From: CAVRUZ01 sp963724495 | Lineage (GTDB): Bacteria; Actinomycetota; Actinomycetes; Propionibacteriales; DAIQRJ01 | DNA length: 64,000 nucleotides | Reading direction: 5' to 3' | Assembly (NCBI GenBank): GCA_963724495.1 | Contig: CAVRUZ010000002.1 | Location: 558,001-622,000 of the forward strand | Shown here: positions 1 through 8,738 of the stretch, in pieces | Layout: the number at the start of each line of letters is the position of its first letter | How positions within the stretch are numbered: position 1 is the stretch's first letter | The notes under the pieces: model-generated | The model's database searches: none | Told to the model about the DNA's origin: nothing | Seen by the model: the letters and a program-made list of their open reading frames with translations, nothing else | Translations under genes and position numbers: made by a program

Positions 1-1
1 C

Positions 2-613
2 GGCATTCCGCACCGACTGCTCGAGCACCTGGGCTACACCGGCCTCACCGTCGCCCTGGGCATGGCAGTGGCGCTGCCGCTGGGCTTGTGGATCGGGCAC
101 ACCGGACGCCTACGGTCGGCTGCGGTGGCCACCACCGGAGCGCTTCGGGCGCTGCCGACCCTTGGCCTGCTGACGCTCGTCGTGCTGTTCAGTGGGATCG
201 GCCTGCTGGCACCAGTGCTCGCGTTGACGGTCCTGGCGATCCCACCGCTGCTGGCCGGCGCCTATGCGGGACTGGAGTCGGTCGACCGGGACACGATCGA
301 CGCCGCCCGCGCACAGGGGATGACCGAGTGGCAGATCCTCACCAAGGTGGAAGTCCCGCTCGCGTTGCCGATCATCGTCGGCGGCATCCGCTCGGCGACC
401 CTGCAGGTGGTGGCCACGGCGACCGTCGCCGCCTACGTGGGCTTGGGCGGCCTCGGCCGCTTCATCATCGACGGGCAGGCGGTGCAGGACTATCCGCAGA
501 TGCTGTCAGGCGCCGTTCTCATCGTCGTTCTTGCGCTCGTCCTCGACGCCGGCTTCGCGCTGGCCCAGCGACTCGCGACCGGAGCCCGAGTGCCGGTGAC
601 CACTTCCGCGTGA
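2..613 (+). CDS. Osmoprotectant (glycine betaine/choline-type) ABC transporter permease, 5' partial
   Basis: This is the inner-membrane permease of an ABC importer for quaternary-amine osmoprotectants. The reading frame is already open at the window edge, so the N-terminus is missing. The visible part has several hydrophobic segments and the cytoplasmic EAA-type loop that docks on the ATPase (around 'AARAQGMTEWQILTKVEVP', then a conserved Gly). The protein ends with a short polar tail. It lies 100 bp upstream of the matching substrate-binding lipoprotein, which supports an OpuC/ProU-like operon whose ATPase and other permease would be upstream of the window. The OpuCB/OpuCD distinction cannot be made from this fragment. 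Confidence 0.9.
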   Translation, partial: GIPHRLLEHLGYTGLTVALGMAVALPLGLWIGHTGRLRSAAVATTGALRALPTLGLLTLVVLFSGIGLLAPVLALTVLAIPPLLAGAYAGLESVDRDTIDAARAQGMTEWQILTKVEVPLALPIIVGGIRSATLQVVATATVAAYVGLGGLGRFIIDGQAVQDYPQMLSGAVLIVVLALVLDAGFALAQRLATGARVPVTTSA

Positions 614-713
614 AGGCCCTTGCCGGGCACCACATACCCTGTCCCGGCACCGACAACGACGACCGATACAAACGCAACTACCTGCGAATCAACGATCGTG
701 CACCTGGAGAGAC

Positions 714-1628
714 ATGAAGCTCAAGCACCTCGCCGTCATCCTCGCCGTCGGGGCCCTCGGGCTCGGCACGGCAGCATGCGGTGGTGACCCGACCGAGACC
801 ACTGACACCGACACAACCTCGACCACCACGGTGACCGTCGGCTCCGCGGACTTCCCGGAGAGCCAGATCATCGCCGAGATCTACGCTCAGGCGCTCGAGG
901 CCAAGGACATCAAGGTCGAGAAGAAGCTGAACATCGGCGCGCGCGAGATCTACATTCCGGCGCTGAAGAACGGCGAGATCGGCATCATCCCCGACTACAG
1001 CGGCAACCTCCTCCGTGAGTTCGACCCCGAGGCCACCGCGACGTCGGCCGAGGATGTCGAGGCGGCGCTCAAGGAAGCAGTTCCGGAGGGCCTGGCGGTT
1101 CTCGACGAGTCCCAGGCGGAGGACAAGGACTCGCTGAACGTGACGCCGGAGTTCGCGCAGGAGCACAACCTCAAGTCGATCGCCGACCTCAAGAAGATCG
1201 AAGGCCTCCGGCTCGCCGCTCAGGCCGAGTTCAAGACGCGCGCGTACGGCATCCCGGGTATGGAGAAGTACTACGGGATCACCGGGGTGAAGTTCACTGC
1301 CATCAAGGACGGCGGCGGGCCGAACACGCTGAAGGCCCTGCTCGACAAGGATGTCGACGTGGCCGACATCTACACCACGACGCCGTCGATCAAGGACAAC
1401 AACCTGGTCACGCTGGAAGACCCGAAGAACATGATCGCGGCGCAGCGGGTGGTGCCCGTGATCAACAGCAGCAAGATCGACGACAAGGCCAAGGAGGCGA
1501 TCAACGCCGTCTCCGCGCAGCTCACCACCGAAGACCTGGTTGCCCTCAACGCCGAGAACCAGGGCGACGCGAAGACCGCGCCGGCGACCCTGGCCAAGCA
1601 GTGGCTGCAGGACAAGGGCCTCGGCTGA
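714..1628 (+). CDS. Glycine betaine/choline-type ABC transporter substrate-binding lipoprotein
   Basis: Extracytoplasmic binding protein (OpuAC/OsmF family) delivering osmoprotectants to the upstream permease; 304 residues, normal for the family. The N-terminus has Lys residues, a hydrophobic stretch and a lipobox ending 'GTAAC' near residue 22, so it should be lipid-anchored. A Thr/Asp-rich linker follows, then the binding domain starting 'VTVGSADFPESQIIAEIYAQ', the usual start of this family. The ATG is preceded by GGAGA at 706-710. A hairpin element follows the stop codon. The substrate (glycine betaine, choline, carnitine) cannot be assigned from sequence alone. Confidence 0.92.
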   Translation: MKLKHLAVILAVGALGLGTAACGGDPTETTDTDTTSTTTVTVGSADFPESQIIAEIYAQALEAKDIKVEKKLNIGAREIYIPALKNGEIGIIPDYSGNLLREFDPEATATSAEDVEAALKEAVPEGLAVLDESQAEDKDSLNVTPEFAQEHNLKSIADLKKIEGLRLAAQAEFKTRAYGIPGMEKYYGITGVKFTAIKDGGGPNTLKALLDKDVDVADIYTTTPSIKDNNLVTLEDPKNMIAAQRVVPVINSSKIDDKAKEAINAVSAQLTTEDLVALNAENQGDAKTAPATLAKQWLQDKGLG

Positions 1629-1643
1629 GGGTCGGTACCGCGG

Positions 1644-1734
1644 TCCGCGTCTGACGCGGGCAGAAGTGGCCGCCAGATCGTCGCCGGGCCTGTCGCAGCC
1701 CCGGTGGCCGCATCTGGTGGCCACTTCTGCTCAA
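1644..1734. repeat. Intergenic hairpin element, family A copy 1
   Basis: A 19-nt inverted repeat with one mismatch: GCAGAAGTGGCCGCCAGAT at 1660-1678 and its complement at 1712-1730, with a 33-nt loop. Nearly the same sequence, including flanks, recurs at 2745-2836, and a decayed form at 55756-55826. Here it sits between two convergent genes, so it may serve as a bidirectional transcription terminator. Confidence 0.8.
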
Positions 1735-1750
1735 GCGCAGGAGTCCGGTG

Positions 1751-2723
1751 CTATCGCGGCGGCACGACCTCGATCACGACGTTGCCGATCTTTCGCCCTG
1801 TCTCGACATACCGGTAGGCCTCGACGATCTGGTCCAGCCGGTAGTGCCTGTCGATGACCGGCTTGAACGTCCCCGACTCCATCAGTTCCCTCAGGTGCTG
1901 CACGATGGCCTGATTGTCCATCGGGATCGGGAAGACCACCGTCTTGACGGGGAGCAGCGCGGTGACGAGCGCGAGGACCGGGTTCTGCCAGAACCGGCCG
2001 GGCTCGGAGGAGGAGTACAACCCTCGGGCATTCAACAACCGCCGGCAGCGACCGAACGAACTCTTGCCGACGGCGTCGAGCACCACGTCGTATTTCCGCT
2101 CGCCCCGGGTGAAGTCCTCGCTCGTGTAGTCGATGACTCTGTCCGCACCCAGCCCGCTGACCAGCCCGAGGTGTGCGGTCGAGCACACGGCGGTCACGTT
2201 GGCCCCTATGCCCTTGAGGAGCTGGACCGCTGCAGAGCCAATGCCCCCGGTGGCGCCGTTGACCAGCACGGTCTGACCCTGGTGGATCTTGGCCCTGCGG
2301 ATGAACGAGAGGGCATAGTGCGCGCCCTCGGTGCCTGGTGCAGCCTCGACGAAGGTCAGGTTCGCCGGGATGCTCGCGATGGAACCGTCCTCGGGAACGG
2401 TCACCAGCTCGGCATGGCAGCCGAATCGACCCTCGCTGTAGCCGAAGACGCGATCACCGATCTCGAAAGTGCTGACGCCGTCGCCGACAGCCTCGACCAC
2501 TCCGGCGAACTCCGTGCCCATGATCGTCGCTCGTGGCCTTGTGAGCCCGGTCAGGAACCTCGCGATGAAACGGCTTGGCCGCGCGATAGGCGCAGTCGGT
2601 CCGGTTCACCGTGGTGGCATGGATCCTGACCAGAACCTCGTTCGCCAGCGGGACCGGGTCTTCGACCTCACGGATCGAAACGACATCTGGAGTGCCGTAC
2701 CTGGTGTGCACGGCTGCCCTCAC
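1751..2723 (-). CDS. Zinc-independent MDR oxidoreductase (quinone oxidoreductase-like), frameshifted
   Basis: NAD(P)H-dependent medium-chain reductase/quinone oxidoreductase family. The N-terminal GroES-like part starts at a GTG (2723) with 'AAVHTRYGTPDVVSI'. The Rossmann part has the nucleotide motif 'NGATGGIGSAAVQLLK', then 'GADRVIDYTSEDF' and 'DVVLDAVGKSSF'. The catalytic zinc ligands of true alcohol dehydrogenases are absent. The frame changes once near 2566-2571: removing one base gives 'KPFIARFLTGLTRPRATIMGTEFAGVV' split across the two frames, a continuous family-like protein of about 323 residues. I see no degradation beyond that, so a sequence error is likelier than a pseudogene. The start codon is moderately certain. 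Confidence 0.82.
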
Positions 2724-2744
2724 GAGCGACAGGCTAGCCAGTCC

Positions 2745-2836
2745 GTCCGCGTCTGACGTGGGCAGAAGTGGCCGCCAGATCGTCGCCAAGGCCCTCGCAA
2801 CGCCGGATGCGGCATCTGGTGGCCACTTCTGCTCGC
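2745..2836. repeat. Intergenic hairpin element, family A copy 2
   Basis: Second copy of the element at 1644-1734: arms 2762-2780 and 2814-2832, almost identical to copy 1, including the left flank (GTCCGCGTCTGACG followed by C or T). The loop differs more than the arms. It lies between two genes both on the minus strand, just after the end of the DinB-like gene, where it could terminate the ArsR operon. Confidence 0.8.
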
Positions 2837-2849
2837 GGCCGGGCATCTG

Positions 2850-3519
2850 TCAGGCAGCTGCGAACCGACCGCTCTGCTGTCCTTCGAGCAATCCGGCCGG
2901 CAGCTTGCGCCCGCAGACCGCCAGCAGCAGGTGCTGGGCGGTGCCGGTCACGACCGAGCCGGATCCCATCGCCCAGTCCAGGTCGGTGGCCCGCAGCTCG
3001 ACGCCGTCCAGGTCGGTGCCGAAGTACCTGACCTGCCTGGGCTTCACGCTGTCGAGCACGATGCGGATCCGATCGACCGGGACGTCCCGGTCCAGGCCGA
3101 GGCCGACCGTGATGTCCAGACCGTGGATCACGTCGTGCGACAGCGCCCCGACGTAGCCGCCACCCGGAGGCTTCCATCGCGTGCCGGACGTTGTCGTGCA
3201 GACACTGGACGAGTTGCTCCGGCGACAAGTCAGCTGCGTCCTTGCGGGCCTGCCGGTCGGCCATCCGGTTGAACGACCCGCGCGCGGCCAGCATGCCGAG
3301 CACGAACTGCGGCACCGACAGCCGGAACGCCATCGTCATGTGGGCCAGCACCTCCCGCGGCCGCCAGCCGACGCACAACGTCGGCTCGTCCCACCGCGCG
3401 GCCGGCAGGCCCGCGAACAGCGTCGCCAGCTCGTCGCGCTCCGCGGCGATCGCATCGCGGATCTCCGCCTCCGATGGCTCAAGATGCGCGCGCCCGGGCG
3501 CGCGTCCGTTGCTCGGCAT
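2850..3519 (-). CDS. Mycothiol-dependent maleylpyruvate isomerase N-domain (DinB-like, TIGR03083) protein, frameshifted
   Basis: The N-terminal half carries the four-helix DinB-like fold typical of this actinobacterial family: 'LFAGLPAARWDEPTLCVGWRPREVLAHM', with the His of 'LAHM' as one expected metal ligand. The C-terminal half contains 'HDVIHGLDI', another expected ligand position, and ends 'LPAGLLEG'. The two halves lie in different frames; one surplus base near 3157-3172 accounts for it (GGG-T-GGC). The start ATG overlaps the stop of the upstream SRPBCC gene (ATGA), so the two are translationally coupled. The natural substrate is unknown; such proteins often use mycothiol, which fits the mshC gene in this window. 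Confidence 0.78.
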
Positions 3520-3990
3520 CAGTGCGGCTCCTCCGCCTCGTGCCCGTCGACGGCGAGAACCGCGAGGTAGGCCTCGAAGCGGTCGAGACTGGTGGCGAAC
3601 CCGGCCTGGGCCTCGGGTGACCGGTACGGGGCAGGGACGTTGCGCTGGTGGGTGACGACCTCGGTACGTCCGTCGCCGCGATCGGTGAAGGTGATGGTGG
3701 TCGACATTCCGCTTGCGGGTTCCACCCAGCTCAGTCGCGTCGGGCGCTCCACCTCCTGATAGACCGCATGCATCGTGTACTCACTGCCGTCGGCGTCGTT
3801 GACCATCGTCGTCTCGAACACACCGCCGGGGCGCAGGTCGACGGCGATCCGGCCTTGCGGCGTCGTGGTCCCGGTCGGCCCCCAGAAGTGAGCTCAGGTG
3901 TTCCGGCATCGTCATGCAGTCGAACAGCAACTCGGGCGACGCGCGATGGACCCGCCGGTAGACGAGTTCGTCGGCGGACGTGGTGGTCAT
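3519..3990 (-). CDS. SRPBCC/AHSA1-family protein, frameshifted
   Basis: Small START-like (AHSA1) protein of the type commonly paired with ArsR regulators. The N-terminus 'ELVYRRVHRASPELLFDCMT' and middle 'VDLRPGGVFETTM' plus 'TRLSWVEPASG', 'TTITFTDRGDGRTEV' and a C-terminal 'GFATSLDRFEAYL' are classic. The frame changes once near 3885-3895; dropping one base restores the expected 'FWGPTG' motif. The start overlaps the arsR stop by ATGA (3987-3990), and its stop overlaps the next gene's start, so three genes form one tightly coupled operon. The biochemical role is unknown; the fold binds hydrophobic ligands. Confidence 0.82.
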
Positions 3991-4346
3991 GTCGGCTCCT
4001 CCGGGTGGTGCGGGATGAGATCGGGCTCAACCCGTAGATCGGCGAGGTGGGCATCCAGACGGTCGTAGCGGTCGTCCCAGAGCTGCCGATGGCGCTCGAT
4101 CCAGTCGGCGGCCGGTGCCAGCGGTTCGGCCTGCACGCGGCATGGCCGCGACTGCGCCACCCGGCCACGTGAGATGAGCCCGGCCCGCTCCAGGACCTTC
4201 AGGTGCTTGGAGATCGCCTGCTGGGTGAGCTCGAACGATCCGGTGAGCTCGACCACGCTGGCATCGCCGTGGCCCAACTGGTCGAGGATCGCGCGGCGGG
4301 TGGGATCGGCCAGGGCGGCGAAGGTCAGGCTGAGCTGGTCCGGCAT
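3987..4346 (-). CDS. ArsR-family winged-helix repressor of the SRPBCC operon
   Basis: DNA-binding regulator of 119 residues. It begins 'LSLTFAALADPTRRAILDQL', the hallmark of ArsR proteins found beside SRPBCC genes, followed by the recognition region 'QQAISKHLKVLERAGLISRG'. I chose the ATG at 4346; an ATG nine codons upstream lies inside the operator palindrome and is less likely. No cysteine metal-binding box (ELCVCDL-like) is present, so it is not an arsenic or cadmium sensor. First gene of the three-gene operon. Confidence 0.88.
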   Translation of the reverse strand: MPDQLSLTFAALADPTRRAILDQLGHGDASVVELTGSFELTQQAISKHLKVLERAGLISRGRVAQSRPCRVQAEPLAPAADWIERHRQLWDDRYDRLDAHLADLRVEPDLIPHHPEEPT

Positions 4347-4371
4347 CGGTTCCCACACCTTCCCGTGTTCC

Positions 4372-4387
4372 ACAACCGATCAGTTGT
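4372..4387 (-). promoter_or_regulatory. Probable ArsR operator upstream of the operon
   Basis: Imperfect 16-bp palindrome ACAACCGATCAGTTGT (one mismatched pair), 25 bp upstream of the chosen arsR start and in front of the three-gene operon. Position and symmetry fit an autoregulatory ArsR site. Binding is inferred. Confidence 0.55.
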
Positions 4388-4460
4388 GTAACCGAGAGCT
4401 TGCTGCCTGCGCCTGGCCGTGTCAAGGCCAGGAGTGGGGGAAGTGCGGGGGAGCGCGCGG

Positions 4461-5000
4461 TCAGTCCGCGGCAGGCTCGGCGAACAGCGGGTAGAGCCGG
4501 GCACGGGCCAGGGTGTGGAACGCCAGCTGGAACGACAGCCAGGCGCAGCTGGTCTGAGCGTCGACCTCGAGGGCGTCCACGTCGACCGCGTGCACGCAGA
4601 AGATGTAGCGGTGTTCGCCGTCGCCTGGAGGGGGCGCGGCACCGGCGAACTCGCTGCCGCCGAAGTCGTTGCGCAGGGTCACGGCAGCGCCCGGAAGGGT
4701 GGCGCCGGCGGCGCCGATCCCGGCGGGCAGTTCGCTCACGTCGCCAGGCAGGTTCGCCACTGCCCAATGCCAGAACCCCGAGGGCGTCGGAGCGTCCGGA
4801 TCGAAGCAGGTCACGACGAAACTCTTCGTGGCTTCGGGAAACCCGGACCAGGCCAGTTGGGGCGACGTGTTACCCACCGCCTGCACAGCGCTGTCAGGCA
4901 GGGTCTCCCCGTCGGCGATGTCGGTGCTGGTGAGGTCGAAGGCACCCACCACCGGCAGCAGGTCGTAGGGGTCGGGGCTGGGTTGGCGATCCAGGCTCAT
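4461..5000 (-). CDS. YbhB/YbcL-type phosphatidylethanolamine-binding (Raf-kinase-inhibitor-like) protein
   Basis: Full-length PEBP-family protein of 179 residues. It shows 'TSPQLAWSGFPEATKSFVVTC' split by normal family spacing, the ligand-pocket motif 'DPDAPTPSGFWHWAVANLP', and 'HRYIFCVHAVD' near the C-terminus. Bacterial members are cytoplasmic ligand-binding proteins with no agreed substrate. It is transcribed alone, divergently from the SDR gene at 5274; the region between holds a perfect hairpin (family B). Confidence 0.9.
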   Translation of the reverse strand: MSLDRQPSPDPYDLLPVVGAFDLTSTDIADGETLPDSAVQAVGNTSPQLAWSGFPEATKSFVVTCFDPDAPTPSGFWHWAVANLPGDVSELPAGIGAAGATLPGAAVTLRNDFGGSEFAGAAPPPGDGEHRYIFCVHAVDVDALEVDAQTSCAWLSFQLAFHTLARARLYPLFAEPAAD

Positions 5001-5070
5001 GGGGCTCCCGTCGATGGACAGGGAGCCGACCCTAGCGCCGGGGCTTCTGGGCAGGACTCAAACCCCGGAT

Positions 5071-5125
5071 GAGTGGGCGCAATCTGGTGCCTACGGCCGT
5101 CGCAGGCAACAGATTGCGCCCACTC
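5071..5125. repeat. Intergenic hairpin element, family B copy 1
   Basis: Perfect 16-bp inverted repeat, GAGTGGGCGCAATCTG at 5071-5086 and CAGATTGCGCCCACTC at 5110-5125, separated by 23 nt. Related copies are at 30274-30356 (left arm lost) and 38859-38915. It is located between divergent genes here, so it is not simply a terminator at this site. Confidence 0.8.
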
Positions 5126-5273
5126 ACGGCGTCGGGCGGGCACCGGATCGTGCCGACCGGCTGGGGACCTTCCGTGGCAGCGCCCGGACCTCCTGGCCGG
5201 GCCGGTGGAAAGGTGGCCGCTTCGATCCGTTTCCAGGTGACCACAGCCGCCACGATCCGCGTGAGGAGAACCG

Positions 5274-5991
5274 GTGACCTCGCTGCCCGACCGCACCGTT
5301 CTGGTCGTCGGTGGCACGAGCGGAATCGGGTCGGCGATCGCCGCCCGGTTCGCCCGGGAAGGCGCTGCGGTGACCGCCGCAGGCCTCCGTGCGGGCGAGA
5401 CACCGACCGGCCGGCCAGGCGTCGAGGTCGTCGAGCTGGACGTGCGCGACGGCGACGCGCTCGAACGCCTGGTCGACACGGTCTCCGCGGATGGCCTGGA
5501 CGTGCTTGGTGAACGCCGCCGGCGTCATCCGCCGGTCGGACGAGTTCGACCTGCCCGTGTTTCGTGACGTGCTCGAGATCAACCTGACCGCTGCCATGCG
5601 GGCCTGCGTGTCAGCACACCCAAGCCTGGTACGCAGACGGGGCTGTGTCGTCAACGTCGCCTCGGTACTCACCTTCCGCGGCGGTCCGCTGGTGCCGGCC
5701 TACACGGCGAGCAAGGGCGGACTGGCCGCCCTGACCCGCTCGCTCGCCGTCGCCTGGGGTCCTGCCGGAGTGCGGGTGAACGCGATCGCACCTGGCTGGA
5801 TCCGCACCGACCTCACCGCGGCTCTCCAGGACGACGACGAACGCTCAGCCGACCTCGTTTCCCGCACGCCGCTGGGGCGGTGGGGAGACACCGACGACGT
5901 CACCGGTGCCGCGGTCTTCCTGGCCGGACCCGACGCGGCGTTCATCACCGGCGTCACCCTGCCGGTGGACGGCGGCTACCTCGCGACCTGA
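5274..5991 (+). CDS. SDR-family oxidoreductase, frameshifted; first gene of a catabolic cluster
   Basis: NAD(P)-dependent short-chain dehydrogenase, about 238 residues. The cofactor motif 'GGTSGIGSAIA' lies near residue 12, 'VNAAG' follows, the catalytic 'S...YTASKGG' (Tyr and Lys) is present, and the end 'TGVTLPVDGGYLAT' is typical. A GTG start at 5274 follows GAGGA at 5263-5267. The frame changes at 5504-5509; removing one base gives 'LDVLVNAAG', the expected sequence. It starts a co-directional run with a cupin, an aldo/keto reductase and an enolase-superfamily enzyme, which suggests oxidation of a sugar, sugar acid or polyol. Confidence 0.87.
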
Positions 5992-6059
5992 TCAGGAAAC
6001 GCAACTCCGCCTGCGGCAGTGACTGCAGAGAAGAAGAATCCCGAAGGAGAGAAGGCCTC

Positions 6060-6563
6060 ATGACCGAACCACGCGGCCCGGTGATCCCCGTCTCGGCCGA
6101 CTACCCGCCCGAGATCGCGATGGCCGCCATGCCCGACGACGAGCGGCTCTGGGTGCCGCAGGCGCCGAACGTGTGGTTCCGCCCGCTGCTGTTCAACACC
6201 GTTGGTGGCCAGTGGTGCAACCTGCTGAAGGTCACGGCCGCCGGCATCGTGTCGCGGCATCGCCATCCCGGTGCGGTCGTGGGATTCGTGCTGGAGGGCA
6301 AGTGGCAGTACGACGAGCACGACTGGGTGGCCGACACGGGCAGCTTCGTCTACGAGCCGCCGGGTGAGATCCACACGTTGCGCGTGCCCGACGACTGCCA
6401 GCACATGGTCACGTTCTTCAACATCCTCGGCGCGATGATCTACGTCGACGACGACGGGCACCAGGTCGGGTACGAGGACACGTTCACCAAGATCGACCTG
6501 TGCCGGCGCCACTACGCCGAGAACGGCATCGGTGCCGACTACGTCGACCAGCTCATCCGCTGA
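6060..6563 (+). CDS. Cupin-domain protein (dihydroxyacetophenone-dioxygenase-like)
   Basis: 167-residue single-domain cupin. The metal site is visible: 'VSRHRHPGAVVGFVLEGKW' gives two His, and 'EPPGEIHTL' gives the Glu and His of the second motif. The start ATG at 6060 has AAGGAGAG upstream (6044-6051). The closest characterised type by pattern is the 2,4'-dihydroxyacetophenone dioxygenase family, but many such cupins are isomerases or have unknown activity. Its place in the sugar-acid cluster favours a role in carbohydrate catabolism over aromatic degradation. Confidence 0.82.
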   Translation: MTEPRGPVIPVSADYPPEIAMAAMPDDERLWVPQAPNVWFRPLLFNTVGGQWCNLLKVTAAGIVSRHRHPGAVVGFVLEGKWQYDEHDWVADTGSFVYEPPGEIHTLRVPDDCQHMVTFFNILGAMIYVDDDGHQVGYEDTFTKIDLCRRHYAENGIGADYVDQLIR

Positions 6564-6607
6564 CGGGGCGCTGACACGAGTCTCTGGCGCCAATTCGGAA
6601 GGCAGGC

Positions 6608-7510
6608 ATGGAATACGCACGACTCGGCGGCACCGGCGTCACCGTGAGCCGCATCGGCTTCGGCGGTGCCGCGATCGGACTGACCGACTACCTCGGCGAG
6701 TACGACCCGACCGACCCGGCCACGCGCGCCGAGGTCGTCAGCGCGGTCGAGTCGGCGCTGGAAGGCGGCATCAACCACTTCGACACCGCTCCGGGCTATG
6801 GCGACGGAACCGGCGAACGGCTGCTCGGCGAGGCCCTGGCCGGAGTCACCACGGCCGGTGACCTGCCGGTGTTCGTGTCGTCCAAGGTCGCTCCGGACGT
6901 GCACGGCCGCGACGACCTGCTGCGTTCGGTCGAGTCGAGCCTGAGCCGGCTCCGGCGTGATCGCCTTGACCTGCTGCAGATCCACGGCGACTCGTTCAGC
7001 GTCGGGGCCACCGACCGCATTCTCGGCCCGAACGGCCTGGCCAGCCTGATGCTGGATCTGAAGGCCGAGGGAGTCGTCGGCCACGTCGGGTTCACCAGCG
7101 AGGACGCCAACGACTCCGTCTACCGGCTCATCCGCAGTGGCGCGTTCGACACCATGCAGATCTGCTACAACCTGCTCTTCCAGCATCCCTATGAACCGAG
7201 TCGCCCGTTCGGCTGCATGCTGGCGGCCGAGGAAGCCGGCCTTGGCGTGATGACGATGCGCAGCGCGACGTCGGGGACGCTGCAGCGGTGGATCCGCACG
7301 GTGAACCCGGCGGACGAGTTCGACTACACGCCGGCACTGATCCAGTTCGTGCTCTCCAATCCCTACGTGGATGTGGCGCTCGTGGGCATGCGCACGGCTG
7401 CAGAAGTACGGGCGAACCTCGCGCTGGCGGACGACCACGAGGGCCGCATCGATCTTGGCGCCCTGCACGGGCGTTACGTACGACCAACCGGAATCGGGAG
7501 GACACCATGA
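6608..7510 (+). CDS. Aldo/keto reductase (aldose or L-fucose dehydrogenase-like)
   Basis: 300-residue TIM-barrel NAD(P)-dependent oxidoreductase. It shows 'LGGTGVTVSRIGFGGAAIG', the catalytic Asp in 'INHFDTAPGYGDG', Lys in 'VSSKVAPD', and 'LQIHGD' as the His position. The Asp-Tyr-Lys-His tetrad appears present. The C-terminus 'VALVGMRTAAEVRANLA' contains the cofactor phosphate region. Its TGA overlaps the ATG of the next gene (ATGA at 7507-7510), so it is co-translated with the enolase-superfamily enzyme and likely acts before it in one pathway: aldose to lactone or acid, then dehydration. Confidence 0.87.
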   Translation: MEYARLGGTGVTVSRIGFGGAAIGLTDYLGEYDPTDPATRAEVVSAVESALEGGINHFDTAPGYGDGTGERLLGEALAGVTTAGDLPVFVSSKVAPDVHGRDDLLRSVESSLSRLRRDRLDLLQIHGDSFSVGATDRILGPNGLASLMLDLKAEGVVGHVGFTSEDANDSVYRLIRSGAFDTMQICYNLLFQHPYEPSRPFGCMLAAEEAGLGVMTMRSATSGTLQRWIRTVNPADEFDYTPALIQFVLSNPYVDVALVGMRTAAEVRANLALADDHEGRIDLGALHGRYVRPTGIGRTP

Positions 7511-8601
7511 GGATCACCAGCATCGAGACCTTCGACATGGACGACCAGGTGGCGATGGTCCGAGTGCGCACCGACGACGGCGCCGAGGGCATCGGGGCCA
7601 CGTCGCCGTTCCACTCTCAGGCGAGCGTCGGCTTGCTGCACTCGATGGTGGCGCCCTGGTTCCTCGGCAAGGACCCGTGGGACCTCGAGGCGCTCGTGGC
7701 CGAGTTCGTGCGCCGGGAGTACAAGTTCTACGGGACCTTCCTGTTCCGCGCCCTCTGCGGGATCGACACCGCGCTGTGGGATCTCCTCGGCAAGGTGACC
7801 GGTCAGCCGGTGTACCGCCTTCTCGGCGGCCTGGTGCGCGAGCAGGTCCCGGTGTACGGCTCGAGCATGAGCCGGACCATCACCCCCGAGGCCGAAGCGG
7901 AGCGCATGCTCGGGCTGGTGGAGTCGGAGGAGGGCTTCCGCTGCTTCAAGCTGCGGGTGGGCGACGTGATGGGTCGCGACCGGGACGCGTCCCCTCGCCG
8001 CACCGAGCGGCTCATCGCCCACGTCCGCGACGTCCTCGGACCCGACATCGGAATCCATGCCGACGCCAACAGCGGCTACACCGTGTCGCGGGCCATCACG
8101 GTCGGCCGCATGCTGGAGGAGCACGGGTATCTGCACTTCGAGGAGCCGTGCCCGTATCCCCAGCTGGAGAACACCGCCAAGGTTGCCGCCGCCCTCGACA
8201 TCGCCGTTGCCGGCGGCGAGCAGGACAACTCCATCGAGCAGTTCAACCGAATGATCACCATGGGTGCGGTCGACATCGTGCAGCCCGACATCGGCTACAT
8301 CGGGGGAGTCTCCCGGGCGAGGAAGGTCGCCGTGATGGCCGAGGCTGCCGGGATCCCGTGCACACCGCACTGCTCCAACCGGTCGATGCTGCAGGTGTTC
8401 ACGCTGCACCTGGCCGCGGCGATGCCGTCGGTGAGCCAGTTCCAGGAATGGGGGATCGAGGACACCCCGTGGACCCGCGACCTCTACGACCCGGTGCCCG
8501 TGGTCCGCGACGGCGTGGTGACGATGGGAACCGACCCGGGTTGGGGTGTCGAGATCCATCCGGCGGTCTTCGAACGGGGGGAGCACCGCATCAGCAGCTG
8601 A
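7507..8601 (+). CDS. Mandelate racemase/muconate lactonizing enzyme family (probable sugar-acid dehydratase)
   Basis: 364-residue enolase-superfamily enzyme. The first acid/base motif 'CFKLRVGD' resembles the KxK/KxR site. The metal ligands are seen as Asp in 'IHADANSGY', Glu in 'HFEEPCPYP' and Glu in 'AGGEQDN'. Further on are 'DIVQPDIGYIGGVS' and His in 'CTPHCSNRS', a candidate general base on the seventh strand. A Lys/Arg plus His pair with three carboxylates is typical of acid-sugar dehydratases. The substrate cannot be told from sequence; the neighbouring AKR, SDR and cupin suggest a hexose- or deoxyhexose-derived acid. Confidence 0.87.
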   Translation: MRITSIETFDMDDQVAMVRVRTDDGAEGIGATSPFHSQASVGLLHSMVAPWFLGKDPWDLEALVAEFVRREYKFYGTFLFRALCGIDTALWDLLGKVTGQPVYRLLGGLVREQVPVYGSSMSRTITPEAEAERMLGLVESEEGFRCFKLRVGDVMGRDRDASPRRTERLIAHVRDVLGPDIGIHADANSGYTVSRAITVGRMLEEHGYLHFEEPCPYPQLENTAKVAAALDIAVAGGEQDNSIEQFNRMITMGAVDIVQPDIGYIGGVSRARKVAVMAEAAGIPCTPHCSNRSMLQVFTLHLAAAMPSVSQFQEWGIEDTPWTRDLYDPVPVVRDGVVTMGTDPGWGVEIHPAVFERGEHRISS

Positions 8602-8738
8602 TGCGCTGAGCACGACGTACGTGCCCTCTCCCGGAGAGCGGGCGGTGGGTAACGTTCCCCGCGGCATGGCGCGGCTGGTTCTCGCGGCCGGCCACGACGT
8701 CCCGTGTCAGTCCGGCCAGGAAGGGACCCAGCGAGCAG

